DNA from: Spirochaetales bacterium
Lineage (GTDB): Bacteria; Spirochaetota; Spirochaetia; DSM-27196; Alkalispirochaetaceae
Direction of reading: 5' to 3'
NCBI GenBank assembly: GCA_028282545.1
Contig: JANQHT010000055.1
Coordinates: 1 to 51,102, forward strand
DNA length: 51,102 bases
Part shown: positions 17,911 through 26,425 of the stretch, piece after piece
How positions within the stretch are numbered: position 1 is the stretch's first letter
How the letters are laid out: each line of letters starts with the position of its first letter
The notes under the pieces: model-generated
Seen by the model: only the letters and a program-made list of their open reading frames with translations
The model's database searches: none
Told to the model about the DNA's origin: nothing
Position numbers and translations under genes: made by a program

Positions 17911-18216
17911 ATGAAACGCTGGATTGCGGCAGCGATGGTATTTTTGCTCTTCGTCACTGCCGTTTTCCCGGAGGTCCTCACCACCGTACCGGAGGAAACC
18001 GGGGAGAGGCACCCACCGTTCCTGCCGCAGATTTTGCCTGTCCTATTCATCAACCTGGCAGGCGTCGCCCTGGACGTATTCGCCTTGTACCGGCTGCAGT
18101 CCACACCAAACGATTCCGACGCCCATCGGTTCGCGTCGCAGTTGGCACCGCTCGGTTTTGTGATCAGCCTGAGCAGCGCCCTGGCCTACCTATCCTGGTT
18201 TCGCTTGAGGAAGTGA
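17911..18216 (+). CDS. Small membrane protein of unknown function
   Basis: The 101-residue product starts with MKRWIAAAMVFLLF, a signal or anchor segment, and has two further hydrophobic stretches (ILPVLFINLAGVALDVFAL and LGFVISLSSALAYLSW). It is therefore an inner-membrane protein. No family is recognised. It diverges from the envelope gene at 16803-17876, and its 3' end overlaps the oppositely oriented lipoprotein gene by 31 bases. No clear ribosome site is visible before ATG 17911. Confidence 0.55.
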   Translation: MKRWIAAAMVFLLFVTAVFPEVLTTVPEETGERHPPFLPQILPVLFINLAGVALDVFALYRLQSTPNDSDAHRFASQLAPLGFVISLSSALAYLSWFRLRK

Positions 18217-18674
18217 TCGTCCGTTTTTTCCGCCAAAAAAGCTGCAACAAAGGGCATAGCGCGGTATGAGCCGAGTATCACCCGCCATCGGACGCTGGTG
18301 ATCAGTTCGTCTTCGGGCCAACTGTAGAAACGGATGTCCACATATTCGACGTTCTGCCTCGAACTCACATCAAGGCGATGCAACCGGATCGTGGCGGTGT
18401 CGACGATGAGGAGGGATTCGGACAGCCCTGACGTGCGCTCATCCATTTCCATCGTCTCCAGGCGATCCATATTGACAATATGGTATCCCCGGAAGACCAA
18501 CTCGTCCCGAAGGGTGGACATCAGTCCGATTGGATCGCCGTCCATTTCAACCGCCAGCACGGTAGAGTTCGTGACCGTAGCTCCCTCGCGGCTCTGGATC
18601 TCTATCGTGTTACATCCAACAATAACAATCGTGCATGATAGGAGAACGATAATCCAACGCGCCACGTTACTCAT
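18186..18674 (-). CDS. Lipoprotein of unknown function
   Basis: The 162-residue product begins MSNVARWIIVLLSC and has a lipobox in IVIVGC, with the cysteine about 22 residues in. It is therefore a lipid-anchored envelope protein. The mature part is beta-rich and of no recognised family. ATG 18674 overlaps the end of the upstream barrel gene, whose 3' end supplies the GGAGGAGG ribosome site. The two are translationally coupled and probably work together. Confidence 0.7.
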   Translation of the reverse strand: MSNVARWIIVLLSCTIVIVGCNTIEIQSREGATVTNSTVLAVEMDGDPIGLMSTLRDELVFRGYHIVNMDRLETMEMDERTSGLSESLLIVDTATIRLHRLDVSSRQNVEYVDIRFYSWPEDELITSVRWRVILGSYRAMPFVAAFLAEKTDDHFLKRNQDR

Positions 18675-19290
18675 CCTCCTCCGGGGCGGCCAAGTGGGTA
18701 TCGGTGTTGATGTCAATGAGAGGCACACTGAACCCGACGTTGAGTTCGAAAAGGCCCGTGTACGATACGCCGCTGCCGGGGACCTGAACGGTAGAAGTGA
18801 TTCCCAGGGGCACGATAAAGTCGCCGAAGTTCAGGGGAACAACGATGTAGAAGATCGATGTGTTGGACAGGTACTGGTTGTTCCGGGAGGAGTTGGCAAC
18901 GGACGCAACCTCCGCCATCGAAAACCGCGGGCCGTACCCGAACTCCAGCCCGCTGGGAAGTTGTAGCCCCAGGGTGTTTTGATAATAGGGAAGTCCGACC
19001 CCCTGCTCCATCCCGAACACAGTGATCGCCTGTCGAAACACAAACTGATAGTTGCTTCGCAGGAATATCCGCTCCTGCAGGTCCAGACCGATCGAGGTCA
19101 TCACATTGCTGTACGTCACGTTGGAGTTGGCCCGGATGGCCTGCACGTTGGTGTCGAACTCTCCGTCGAGCGCGTACGAGAATCCAACGGTCGGTCCAAA
19201 GAGTATTTGGAACCCGGGTTGTTGTGCGCCGGCACCGACGGCCAGGAATACGCTCAGGGCCGCCACGGCGAGTCTGCGATTAACAGTCAT
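18667..19290 (-). CDS. Outer-membrane beta-barrel-like protein
   Basis: The 207-residue product has a signal peptide (MTVNRRLAVAALSVFLAVGAGAQ), followed by repeated amphipathic strands with aromatic ends (FGPTVGFSYAL, NYQFVFRQ, LELGYGP-like). It closes with a strand-rich half and a short acidic tail. This is typical of small outer-membrane barrels in spirochaetes. GGAGG lies five bases before ATG 19290. It is the first gene of a two-gene operon with the lipoprotein, reading away from the divergent gene at 19388. Confidence 0.65.
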   Translation of the reverse strand: MTVNRRLAVAALSVFLAVGAGAQQPGFQILFGPTVGFSYALDGEFDTNVQAIRANSNVTYSNVMTSIGLDLQERIFLRSNYQFVFRQAITVFGMEQGVGLPYYQNTLGLQLPSGLEFGYGPRFSMAEVASVANSSRNNQYLSNTSIFYIVVPLNFGDFIVPLGITSTVQVPGSGVSYTGLFELNVGFSVPLIDINTDTHLAAPEEDE

Positions 19291-19367
19291 GGTACCTCCA
19301 AAACGTTGAGTTTCCCCTATATCAATCATCGGTCACCGACAGGTTAATTTCCACCTTCAACGACAGA

Positions 19368-19377
19368 TTTTTTTTTT
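19368..19377 (+). repeat. T10 homopolymer in a 5' leader
   Basis: Ten consecutive T lie ten bases before the ATG at 19388, in the short divergent intergenic region. No hairpin stands before it, so it is not a good terminator. Tracts of this length can slip during replication. Confidence 0.6.
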
Positions 19378-19387
19378 GTTTTGCGCG

Positions 19388-20053
19388 ATGATAGAAAGCG
19401 TGGAGACGCCCTTGATTCGAAACGTTTGCCGTGCAACCGCCGTGTCCACCATTGTCGTCGTCGGGGTATCCTGCGCGCTCGTGAACACGACAACCTACCC
19501 GTCACGGTCCGGCGCGTTTTTCGGCACCGCAACCTCCGATGCAACCCACGAGGAACCCACACAACCGTCAGAGGCGGGCGCAACCGGCGCCGGTGCGGAC
19601 TTGGACGCTCAAGAGCCCCTTCCCGTTCAGGGGGCAGCGCCTGCAGCCACCGTACCGGAGAATCCGGAACCCCCGGAAGAGCCGTCGCCGGTGAGCGGTC
19701 CGATTACGCTCGATGGCGTCGCCGAGCTCGTACCCGGAGAGGACATCCCGATCGTCTGGACCATCAGCCCCAATCGCCGCTACGTCTTTCTGAGTGCAAC
19801 GAGGACTCTGGAGGGGCTGTACGACGTTGTCCGGCAACACGAAATGGACGAGCCCATCCACATCATGATGATCGATGATGCCCGCGGTCGTTTTGTTGCG
19901 CTTTTGCTCGTCATCCCGCCCTCCGAAGACGTGACAGGACTGGTGCGTATCGCCCGCCGCACCGGGTATAGGAGTGCTAGGGAAGTCGTCTCTCTCGAGG
20001 AAGTGATTACCGCCACGCGAAGCCTCGAACAACTCAATACAATCCGGGAGTAG
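19388..20053 (+). CDS. Putative lipoprotein with proline/glutamate-rich linker
   Basis: The 221-residue product has an N-terminal hydrophobic segment ending in GVSCALVN, a possible lipobox. It then has a low-complexity stretch of about 70 residues rich in P, E, A and T (NPEPPEEPSP). A compact C-terminal domain of about 110 residues follows (GPITLDGVAELVPGED onward, with VRIARRTGYRSAREV). The family is unknown. The linker suggests a domain held away from the membrane. It ends four bases before a DtxR-family regulator gene. Confidence 0.65.
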   Translation: MIESVETPLIRNVCRATAVSTIVVVGVSCALVNTTTYPSRSGAFFGTATSDATHEEPTQPSEAGATGAGADLDAQEPLPVQGAAPAATVPENPEPPEEPSPVSGPITLDGVAELVPGEDIPIVWTISPNRRYVFLSATRTLEGLYDVVRQHEMDEPIHIMMIDDARGRFVALLLVIPPSEDVTGLVRIARRTGYRSAREVVSLEEVITATRSLEQLNTIRE

Positions 20054-20057
20054 TCGG

Positions 20058-20726
20058 GTGCCAACGCCAACGGTTGAACAGTACGTCAAGACGATCTATC
20101 AGCTCAGCGTAGAGACGCAAAACGGTCAGGTCAACATGACACCCCTGGCAAACGCCATGGGCGTAACACCGGGCACGGCCACGACCATGGCCAAGAGCCT
20201 GGCGGACCGGGACCTGGTAGACTACGTGCCGCGCCACGGCGTCCAGCTTACCCGGAAGGGGCTTCAGTTGGCCGTTCGGATTGTACGCCGGCATCGTCTC
20301 ATCGAGACGTTCCTGGAACGCGTGCTCGCCTACGATTGGTCCGAGGTGCACGCGGAGGCGGAGAAACTCGAACACGCGATTTCCGACCTCTTTGTGGAAC
20401 GCGTGGACGCTCTCCTTGGCAATCCCTCGTCCGACCCCCATGGCGACCCGATTCCCGATCGGCACGGTCACATCGCCGACCAGCCGCGAATGACCCTGGC
20501 AATCACGCCTCCCGGCGAAACCGTCACCGTTCACCGCCTGCTCAAAGACGAATCGGGATTCCTGACCGCGATGGACTCCTACGGGATACGCCCGGGTAGT
20601 CGCTTCCTCGTATCAAATGTGGATGAGGCGATGGGAACGGTGACCATTGTGGAGGCGCCGGACGGCAGCCCAGTTACGCTCGGTATTCCGGCGGCCGCCC
20701 TCGTGTTGGTTCGTCCGGCGGTGTAG
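20058..20726 (+). CDS. DtxR/MntR-family metal-dependent regulator
   Basis: The 222-residue product starts with the DtxR helix-turn-helix: TVEQYVKTIYQLS, then NMTPLANAMGVTPGTATTMAKSLADRDLV. The dimerisation and metal-binding domain follows (RRHRLIETFLERVL, then AEKLEHAISD with candidate metal ligands). A C-terminal SH3-like FeoA region ends the protein. Members repress iron or manganese uptake genes. No transporter gene adjoins it here, so its targets lie elsewhere. GTG 20058 is four bases after the previous stop, with CGGGAG upstream. Confidence 0.9.
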   Translation: MPTPTVEQYVKTIYQLSVETQNGQVNMTPLANAMGVTPGTATTMAKSLADRDLVDYVPRHGVQLTRKGLQLAVRIVRRHRLIETFLERVLAYDWSEVHAEAEKLEHAISDLFVERVDALLGNPSSDPHGDPIPDRHGHIADQPRMTLAITPPGETVTVHRLLKDESGFLTAMDSYGIRPGSRFLVSNVDEAMGTVTIVEAPDGSPVTLGIPAAALVLVRPAV

Positions 20727-20826
20727 GCCGTATAGTCACAATGATGTGAACGCCCCCGCACCAATAGCGCCGAACCGACGCTCAACCAAAAAGATAACAA
20801 CCTATCACTCGTGCGCTCATGAGACC

Positions 20827-21111
20827 TCAAATGGTCACACGTTCATCGACCGATTCGAAGTCGGATATGACGAGTTCCTCCAGTAGCTGAAGCGCCGTCT
20901 CCTCGTCGTCTCCGTCTGCCACGATTCGGATCTGGTCACCTTGCGAAACATTTAGCAGAATGACCTTGATGACGTTTTTGGCGTCGACGGACGTATCACC
21001 CTTGAACAGATCGATCCGAGCAGAGTGAAGCTTGGCGGTTCGAACGAACAGATCTGCAGGTCGGGAGTGGAGGCCCGTGTCGTTGGTGACTGTAAGGTGA
21101 ATCTCTTTCAT
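20827..21111 (-). CDS. ptsH: Phosphocarrier protein HPr, lacking the regulatory serine
   Basis: The 94-residue product carries the phosphorylated His15 in NDTGLHSRPA and the usual HPr fold pattern. It passes phosphate from Enzyme I to IIA. Position 46, a serine in HPr proteins controlled by HPr kinase, is asparagine (VDAKN46VIKVILL), so this copy cannot be regulated there. Residues after about 80 form a short acidic tail. ATG 21111 follows AGGAAG. It is the last gene of the PTS operon, 22 bases after the regulator. Confidence 0.92.
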   Translation of the reverse strand: MKEIHLTVTNDTGLHSRPADLFVRTAKLHSARIDLFKGDTSVDAKNVIKVILLNVSQGDQIRIVADGDDEETALQLLEELVISDFESVDERVTI

Positions 21112-21133
21112 CGTTTCTTCCTTTGACTGTACG

Positions 21134-21904
21134 CTACGCGAGTTCAACGATGGGACCGGCAGAACGAATCGCACTAACTATTTCTCCCGGTGCGTCCCGA
21201 TCGGTTATCAGGATATTGGCTGTCTGGATGTCGGCAACCGTCGCGAAGAATACCTGTCCAAGCTTTGACGAATCTGCGACAAGAATCACTTCCCGTGATG
21301 CCGCTATCATTTTCCGCGTTGTGGCCACAAACTCCGCGTGAAACGTTGTGAGGCCATACAAGGTATCAACTCCGTCGACGGAAAGGATAAGACGATGGTT
21401 GTTGTTGCAGCTGTCAAGGTAGTCGTGATGCTGGTCGTATCCAAGCGTCTGATTCTGGTGTAATCCACCACCCAGGAGGACCGTGTCGATATTGGCGACT
21501 TCGGCCGTTTCGAGCGCCAAAGCAACCTGATTGGTAACTAATCGGAATTGCACATCGGTACGTCCTGAAAGAACGCGGCCCACCAATAACGCTGTGGAAC
21601 CCGGACCAACGAGAATGTCGTCGTAGTTCTGAACCATTTCCGCCACCCGTTCTGCTATGCGGATCTTCTCGTGAATACGTTCTCCCGCGCGCTCGACAGC
21701 GGTTGAGTCGACCGACGTTCCGCGGTATTCCACGCCCCCGTTGATCGTCTGAACGATGCTTTGGTCCGGCGGTATCCGCCGCAGATCCCGACGAATCGTT
21801 GCGGTAGAAACCCCGAGCCGCTCGGCAAGTTCTTTAATGGTCGACTTTCGACGCGCCTTGACGAGACGGAGTATCTGGTGTTGTCGACTAATCGTTGGTT
21901 CCAA
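21134..21904 (-). CDS. DeoR-family transcriptional regulator of the PTS operon
   Basis: The 256-residue product has the DeoR winged helix (residues 5-57: RQHQILRLVKARRKSTIKEL, then VSTATIRRDLRRI). A sugar-phosphate sensor domain of the DeoR C-terminal type follows (VGPGSTALLVGRVL, then VTNQVALAL and VLLGGGL). Such proteins usually repress a sugar operon until a phosphorylated sugar binds. It is encoded between the second IIB and HPr, so it most likely controls this operon through the repeats at 26426-26464. Confidence 0.92.
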   Translation of the reverse strand: MEPTISRQHQILRLVKARRKSTIKELAERLGVSTATIRRDLRRIPPDQSIVQTINGGVEYRGTSVDSTAVERAGERIHEKIRIAERVAEMVQNYDDILVGPGSTALLVGRVLSGRTDVQFRLVTNQVALALETAEVANIDTVLLGGGLHQNQTLGYDQHHDYLDSCNNNHRLILSVDGVDTLYGLTTFHAEFVATTRKMIAASREVILVADSSKLGQVFFATVADIQTANILITDRDAPGEIVSAIRSAGPIVELA

Positions 21905-21909
21905 ACGTT

Positions 21910-22197
21910 TTATCCACCCAATTGCGTGACGATTTCCTGTATCGTCGCTTCCACGCCTTCCCCGGTGAGAAATGGAAGTGAACTGACGACGGGTACGGAT
22001 CCGATCATCGCAAAATCATTCGTAGAAACAACGAGGTCGAAATTCAGGGCCATCTCTTCAGTCTCGTCCGCGGCGCACTGCTCCATTTCCACTTCGATGC
22101 CGCGGGCACTCAATTCGCGGGACAAAAGGCGGGCGACAACGGTGGAAGTGGCGGCTGCCGCCCCACAAGCGATTAATACGCGCTTTGCACTGCCCAT
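21910..22197 (-). CDS. PTS IIB component, Gat-type, second copy
   Basis: The 95-residue product begins MGSAKRVLIACGAAAATST. Cys11 is the expected phosphorylation site, in the P-loop-like turn of IIB proteins of the galactitol family. The later pattern (VVSTNDF, PVVSSLPFLTGEG) matches the first IIB of the operon. It overlaps the 3' end of the Enzyme I gene by 25 bases and is followed five bases later by the regulator. Two IIB genes in one operon imply two specificities or a heteromeric complex. Confidence 0.82.
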   Translation of the reverse strand: MGSAKRVLIACGAAAATSTVVARLLSRELSARGIEVEMEQCAADETEEMALNFDLVVSTNDFAMIGSVPVVSSLPFLTGEGVEATIQEIVTQLGG

Positions 22198-23948
22198 GAT
22201 CTCCCCTCCGTGGCGGGATGGAACCCAACCGGTCTCTCTTTCAGCAGGGCTCCCACCTCATCAACGGTGCGACACGCGCACGCTCGATCGGCCAAAGCGC
22301 TCACCTCAGCGAAGTTCTGCCGACGGATCGTGTGGATCGCTTCCGGGATCAAAATCGTTGCCATGCTCAATTCATCTATTCCCAGACCGACAAGCAGAGG
22401 TATCGCCTGCGGCATACCCGCGAGTTCGCCACAGATACCCGTCCAAATGCCACGTTTGCGTGCGGCCTTGACGACGACGCGAAGTGCCCGGAGTACTGCC
22501 GGATGAAGCGGTTGGTAGTACTCGGACACAGCCTCGTTGGTTCGGTCTGCTGCCAAAAGGTACTGCGTCAGGTCGTTTGTGCCAACGCTGAAAAAATCGA
22601 CGAGTTGCGCGATCTCTTCGGCCATGAAAACCGCCGCGGGTACCTCAATCATCACACCGACATCCACGTGATCCGCCATGGTTGTGTTTGCTTCACGCAG
22701 CTCGTCTCGCGCCTCGTCGAGTAGTTTTCGGGCCCGTACGATCTCGCGCACGCTTCCTACCATCGGAAACATGATTTTTGCGTTTCCATACGCAGAAGCG
22801 CGCAGGATCGCCCGCAGCTGGGTTTTGAACGAATCGGTGTCACGAAAACTCACGCGCAAGGCACGCAATCCCAGGAAAGGATTATCCTCTCGTGGAATGC
22901 TTAGATACGGAACAGCTTTGTCACCGCCGATGTCCATTGTCCGAAAGATCACCATGCCCGGAGCTATTGCCTCCACCGCCGTCCGGTACGCCTCAAACTG
23001 TGTCTCTTCATCGGGGCTGGTCGACGCGTTGAGATAGAGGAACTCGGTGCGAAACAGGCCGATCGATGCAGCGCCATGCCGGGATACGGCAACTGCTGCC
23101 CGCGCGTTCCCGATATTGGCGGACACCTGAACGGTGTGGCCATCCAGTGTCCGTGATTCAGAACCAACGGCCGACGCAAGGTCGTTGCAATATCGTGAAT
23201 ATCGCTGCGCGATCTCCTTTACCGTGGTGATCGCCGCGTCTTCCGGAGCTACCAGAACGTACGCCGTTCTCTGATCGACGGCGTCCAGTGACACACCATC
23301 GCCGGTGGACACGATTGAGCATGCTTCTTTCACCCCAACAGCGGCGGGAATCCCCAGGGACTTGGACAGAATTGCGACATGAGAAGTGAGACCACCGCGC
23401 TCAGTCACGATGCCAACCACTTTCGAGGTGTCGATCAATGCCGTATCGGAGGGAAACAGTTCCTCGGCAACAACGATCGAACCGGAAGGAATGGACGAAA
23501 GGTCCGCTTCCGGTAATTCCAGGAATATCCGGAGTGCTCGCCGCCGGACGTCCTCGACATCAGCCACCCGTTGCGCGTTGTATCCGTCTTCCGGCAGTTC
23601 GGAGAACAGTCGTACATACTCGGAAAGTGTCTCGTCGATCGCCTCGGCACCGGTGCAGTGCCGCTCCGCGATCGTCGACGTTATCTCGCCGACAATCGAT
23701 TCATCCTCTGCGATGGTCTGTTGGGACCGGAAGATATGTGCCAGCTCCGGGCCGGCGCTGATTCGCACCCTTTCCGTTGTTCTAGCCAGCGATTGTACCG
23801 TTTGAGTCATGGCGTGGCGGGCCTTCGCCTGTTCAGCTGAAACATCCTGGACGGTCTGAGGATCGATGGTGATTTCGCTCGGCTGGTGCAGTATGGCGTT
23901 TCCGTGCGCTGCTCCGGGGGATGCTACGAGACCGGAAAGGACCTTCAC
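22173..23948 (-). CDS. ptsI: PTS Enzyme I (PEP-protein phosphotransferase)
   Basis: The 591-residue product has the N-terminal HPr-binding helical region. The phosphohistidine domain has His190 in ERGGLTSHVAI. The PEP-binding barrel has FRTMDIGGDK, NPFLGLRALR and the active-site cysteine in GICGELAG. It takes phosphate from PEP and hands it to HPr, starting the relay. GTG 23948 overlaps the IIA stop codon (GTGA). Finding Enzyme I inside a sugar-specific operon is unusual, because it is normally a shared housekeeping gene. Confidence 0.95.
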   Translation of the reverse strand: MKVLSGLVASPGAAHGNAILHQPSEITIDPQTVQDVSAEQAKARHAMTQTVQSLARTTERVRISAGPELAHIFRSQQTIAEDESIVGEITSTIAERHCTGAEAIDETLSEYVRLFSELPEDGYNAQRVADVEDVRRRALRIFLELPEADLSSIPSGSIVVAEELFPSDTALIDTSKVVGIVTERGGLTSHVAILSKSLGIPAAVGVKEACSIVSTGDGVSLDAVDQRTAYVLVAPEDAAITTVKEIAQRYSRYCNDLASAVGSESRTLDGHTVQVSANIGNARAAVAVSRHGAASIGLFRTEFLYLNASTSPDEETQFEAYRTAVEAIAPGMVIFRTMDIGGDKAVPYLSIPREDNPFLGLRALRVSFRDTDSFKTQLRAILRASAYGNAKIMFPMVGSVREIVRARKLLDEARDELREANTTMADHVDVGVMIEVPAAVFMAEEIAQLVDFFSVGTNDLTQYLLAADRTNEAVSEYYQPLHPAVLRALRVVVKAARKRGIWTGICGELAGMPQAIPLLVGLGIDELSMATILIPEAIHTIRRQNFAEVSALADRACACRTVDEVGALLKERPVGFHPATEGRSWAVQSAY

Positions 23949-24421
23949 AATCGGCCCCTTCGCAGGCGGTCAACGAGAAACGAATAAATGGCGGCGGCAT
24001 CGGGTAGTTCGACAAGTGTGCTCCGGGCGTCCCGATCTTTGTACACGGTAATCAGCGCTTCCAGCAGGGCTCCGATCTTCTTGGCTTCTTTCAACGCAAA
24101 CATCGAGATCAACTGAACGGGAAATGAGATATCCGGATCTCCCATTGCCCGGAACTCAACCGGTTGCGCCAAACGGACGAAGAAAAGAACCGATTTTTCA
24201 ACGTGTTCCGCGCTTGTGTGGGGAATTGCAATCTTCGGGCCGTCCATGGGCAAGCCGGAGGGATTCCGCCGTTCCCGATCAATGATCGCCTGTTCAAAGG
24301 TCGGTTTGACGAACGACGCATCGAGGAGGGTGCCTGCCATGTAGCGCAACGCCGCGTCGGCATTGTGAGCTTCAACATCAGTTCGTATGAATTCAGAGCG
24401 AACCAGAGTCGTGACGTCCAT
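23945..24421 (-). CDS. PTS IIA component, fructose/galactitol type
   Basis: The 158-residue product follows the PTS EIIA type-2 pattern, with the phosphorylated His68 in GPKIAIPHTSAEHV and the RRNPSGLPMDG segment before it. It receives phosphate from HPr and passes it to IIB. ATG 24421 follows GGAGAGG; a longer frame to 24451 has no such support. It lies between the first IIB and Enzyme I in the operon. Confidence 0.9.
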   Translation of the reverse strand: MDVTTLVRSEFIRTDVEAHNADAALRYMAGTLLDASFVKPTFEQAIIDRERRNPSGLPMDGPKIAIPHTSAEHVEKSVLFFVRLAQPVEFRAMGDPDISFPVQLISMFALKEAKKIGALLEALITVYKDRDARSTLVELPDAAAIYSFLVDRLRRGRL

Positions 24422-24493
24422 AGTACCTCTCCAGTGGTCAGTTCTTGTCAATATGCGCCGAGATGTGGCTTTGCAAAGGGTCGCCGGGACCTC

Positions 24494-24802
24494 TCAACCG
24501 GAAACGAGTTTCTGTGCTGTTTCGCGGATCTCTTCCAACACATCATCTTCCCCGATGCCGGTCATGAGGGGCACGGCCTTGATAATCGGGACGTCGATCT
24601 GTCCCTGGAGCGGACTGGTCGTTACAACGATATCGATACCACCGCGCTGGACGTACTCCTCGACTGAAGTCGACACCAACCCCGTTACCTCACAGTCGAT
24701 TCCGACCTCTCGCAGAGTTTCTTCGACTTTTTGTGCGATCATCGACGATGTCACCACGCCTGATCCACACACCGCCAGAATGTTCAATTTCTTTCGTGCC
24801 AT
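24494..24802 (-). CDS. PTS IIB component, Gat-type, first copy
   Basis: The 102-residue product has the IIB signature KLNILAVCGSGVVTSS with phosphorylated Cys12, then DIVVTTSPLQG and PLMTGIGED as in GatB-like proteins. It transfers phosphate to the sugar during passage through IIC. It follows the IIC gene after a 107-base gap containing a strong hairpin, which may set the level of IIB and later genes separately from IIC. Confidence 0.88.
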   Translation of the reverse strand: MARKKLNILAVCGSGVVTSSMIAQKVEETLREVGIDCEVTGLVSTSVEEYVQRGGIDIVVTTSPLQGQIDVPIIKAVPLMTGIGEDDVLEEIRETAQKLVSG

Positions 24803-24833
24803 AGGTTTTCCTTTTCACCGTTTGATTCTCAAA

Positions 24834-24886
24834 GGGAGGCTTCGTCGAACGCGTGTATCACACCACGTTTGTTGGACGAAGCTCCC
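24834..24886 (-). other. Intercistronic hairpin between IIC and IIB genes
   Basis: On the minus strand, GGGAGCTTCGTC (24886-24875) pairs with GACGAAGCCTCCC (24846-24834) with a single bulged base. A TTT follows. The stem is 12 pairs, strong enough to act as an mRNA stabiliser, processing site or partial terminator after the IIC gene. Confidence 0.6.
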
Positions 24887-24909
24887 TCCGACGTACAACT
24901 GTACGAGGC

Positions 24910-26319
24910 TTACTCGATGACGTCGAGTGCGGCCTGGCTTTCCATAAAATCCACGATCTTCGTCTTGTTTTTCTTGAAGAGGAAGTAGAGAGGAAAATAG
25001 ATAACAAGCAGAATGCCGATACCGAGCCAACCGAGATTGAGAGATGGGAAGAAGAGCAAACCACCGGCTATCGGTTTGTTGGCGATCATCCCTGCAGTGA
25101 CAAGGACTCCCGGTGCCAATGGTTCGGCAGCGAACTCAGCGTATACTTCCGTGAACACGGGGGCCACCGCAGTTGCGACATACAAGCCAAGGGCGAACCA
25201 GATCGAACTGAGAATAAGCGTCTTGAAAATATTCCCGTTTGATGCAGCGACAATCGGCTGGATGATAAATGGTATCGCTATGAGGTCCACAAGCGGGAGC
25301 GTCCTGTTTCCCGGGAGGATAACCGCGAGGGCGAGCAGAATCGGGATCAGGAGGATACCCGACATGAGCGTCGCCGGTTCTCCGTATCCCGTTGCATCGT
25401 TGATACCGATGTAGATGTCGTCAGAATGGTTGATATTCGTTCGCTTTCGCGCGGCCTCGGCAATCGGATGGAACGCCGATGCGAAAATGTTGGCGACGCG
25501 GGGAAACACAGCCATCACCGCGGCAGTCGAAATAGCAATCGTGAAGATGCGGCCCCACGCTTCGAGTGCGCCAAGATTGCGGATGTTCCCCAGGATCCCG
25601 AGCAGGAAGCCCAGAATGAGACCGAGAACCGTCGGTTCACCCAGGAAACCCATCCGCTTGCGAAGGGCATCCGGACTCCACCGGATCTTGTAGGCGCCCA
25701 TTTTGTTCAGGGCCCAGTTACCGACAACGGCGAACGGGGTAGAGGGCGCGATATGGAGCGCCGGTACCGTGGTGTTTGCGTACCCGTAGTACGTCGACCA
25801 CCGTTTTGCGTTCATCTCGATAAAAATGCAGTTGTAGAGGACCATGACAAACATCGTTGCCATAGCGAGCCACATGTCGTCGGTGACCGCGAAGATCAGG
25901 GAACCCCAAAACATGTATGAGTAGTTGTTCCAGAGGTCACCGGGAATAAACACATTGGTCCATTTGACCAGGAAGAGAAGAACCTGAAATAGAAGACCGA
26001 ATCCCAGGAAGAACATACCGGCGCGCGTTGCATACGCAATGATTGACGTTGCCTGCCACCCGATATCCAGTACGGGAAGATCGATCCCGGTGGAAGTGAC
26101 GAAATTCTCAACCGCCGGGACAATGATCGGGATGAACGAATTGATCAACCAGGCAAAACCTGTCAAACCGATTCCGGCGTTCAACGCGGCAAAGAACGCT
26201 TTTCGAGCGTTGACACCAAGAATGACGGCTATAATGAACACCATCACAGGGACGAACACCGCAGAGCCAAACGTGTTAAAGAACGCGCTTACCCCTTCCA
26301 TAATTGAGATTAGTGACAT
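24910..26319 (-). CDS. PTS IIC permease, galactitol (Gat) family
   Basis: The 469-residue product is an integral membrane protein with about nine to eleven hydrophobic segments. It carries features of the galactitol-type IIC family, such as ARKAFFAALNAGIGLTGF near the start and a DATGYGEPA-type segment in the middle. It moves the sugar across the inner membrane while IIB phosphorylates it. ATG 26319 has GGAGG seven bases upstream; the longer frame to 26400 includes the promoter. The actual sugar cannot be told, because no polyol dehydrogenase, kinase or aldolase is linked in the operon. Confidence 0.88.
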   Translation of the reverse strand: MSLISIMEGVSAFFNTFGSAVFVPVMVFIIAVILGVNARKAFFAALNAGIGLTGFAWLINSFIPIIVPAVENFVTSTGIDLPVLDIGWQATSIIAYATRAGMFFLGFGLLFQVLLFLVKWTNVFIPGDLWNNYSYMFWGSLIFAVTDDMWLAMATMFVMVLYNCIFIEMNAKRWSTYYGYANTTVPALHIAPSTPFAVVGNWALNKMGAYKIRWSPDALRKRMGFLGEPTVLGLILGFLLGILGNIRNLGALEAWGRIFTIAISTAAVMAVFPRVANIFASAFHPIAEAARKRTNINHSDDIYIGINDATGYGEPATLMSGILLIPILLALAVILPGNRTLPLVDLIAIPFIIQPIVAASNGNIFKTLILSSIWFALGLYVATAVAPVFTEVYAEFAAEPLAPGVLVTAGMIANKPIAGGLLFFPSLNLGWLGIGILLVIYFPLYFLFKKNKTKIVDFMESQAALDVIE

Positions 26320-26387
26320 GTATATCCTCCTGAAGGAATGCAGTGCCGCGGTGTTCAGTGCGAGCGCGCTGACCGCGATGTAACGCC

Positions 26388-26416
26388 AGTCTAAAGCCAC
26401 TATGTTTCACTGTCAA
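26388..26416 (-). promoter_or_regulatory. Sigma-70 type promoter of the PTS operon
   Basis: Reading the minus strand, TTGACA (26416-26411) is followed after exactly 17 bases by TAGACT (26393-26388). The start codon of the IIC gene lies about 70 bases downstream. This is the best promoter match in the window. Confidence 0.8.
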
Positions 26417-26425
26417 GAAATATTT

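Noticed and set aside
20793-20806. Small GATA/TATC hairpin with a T run between the DtxR and HPr genes
   Set aside because: A four-pair stem is too weak to call a terminator.
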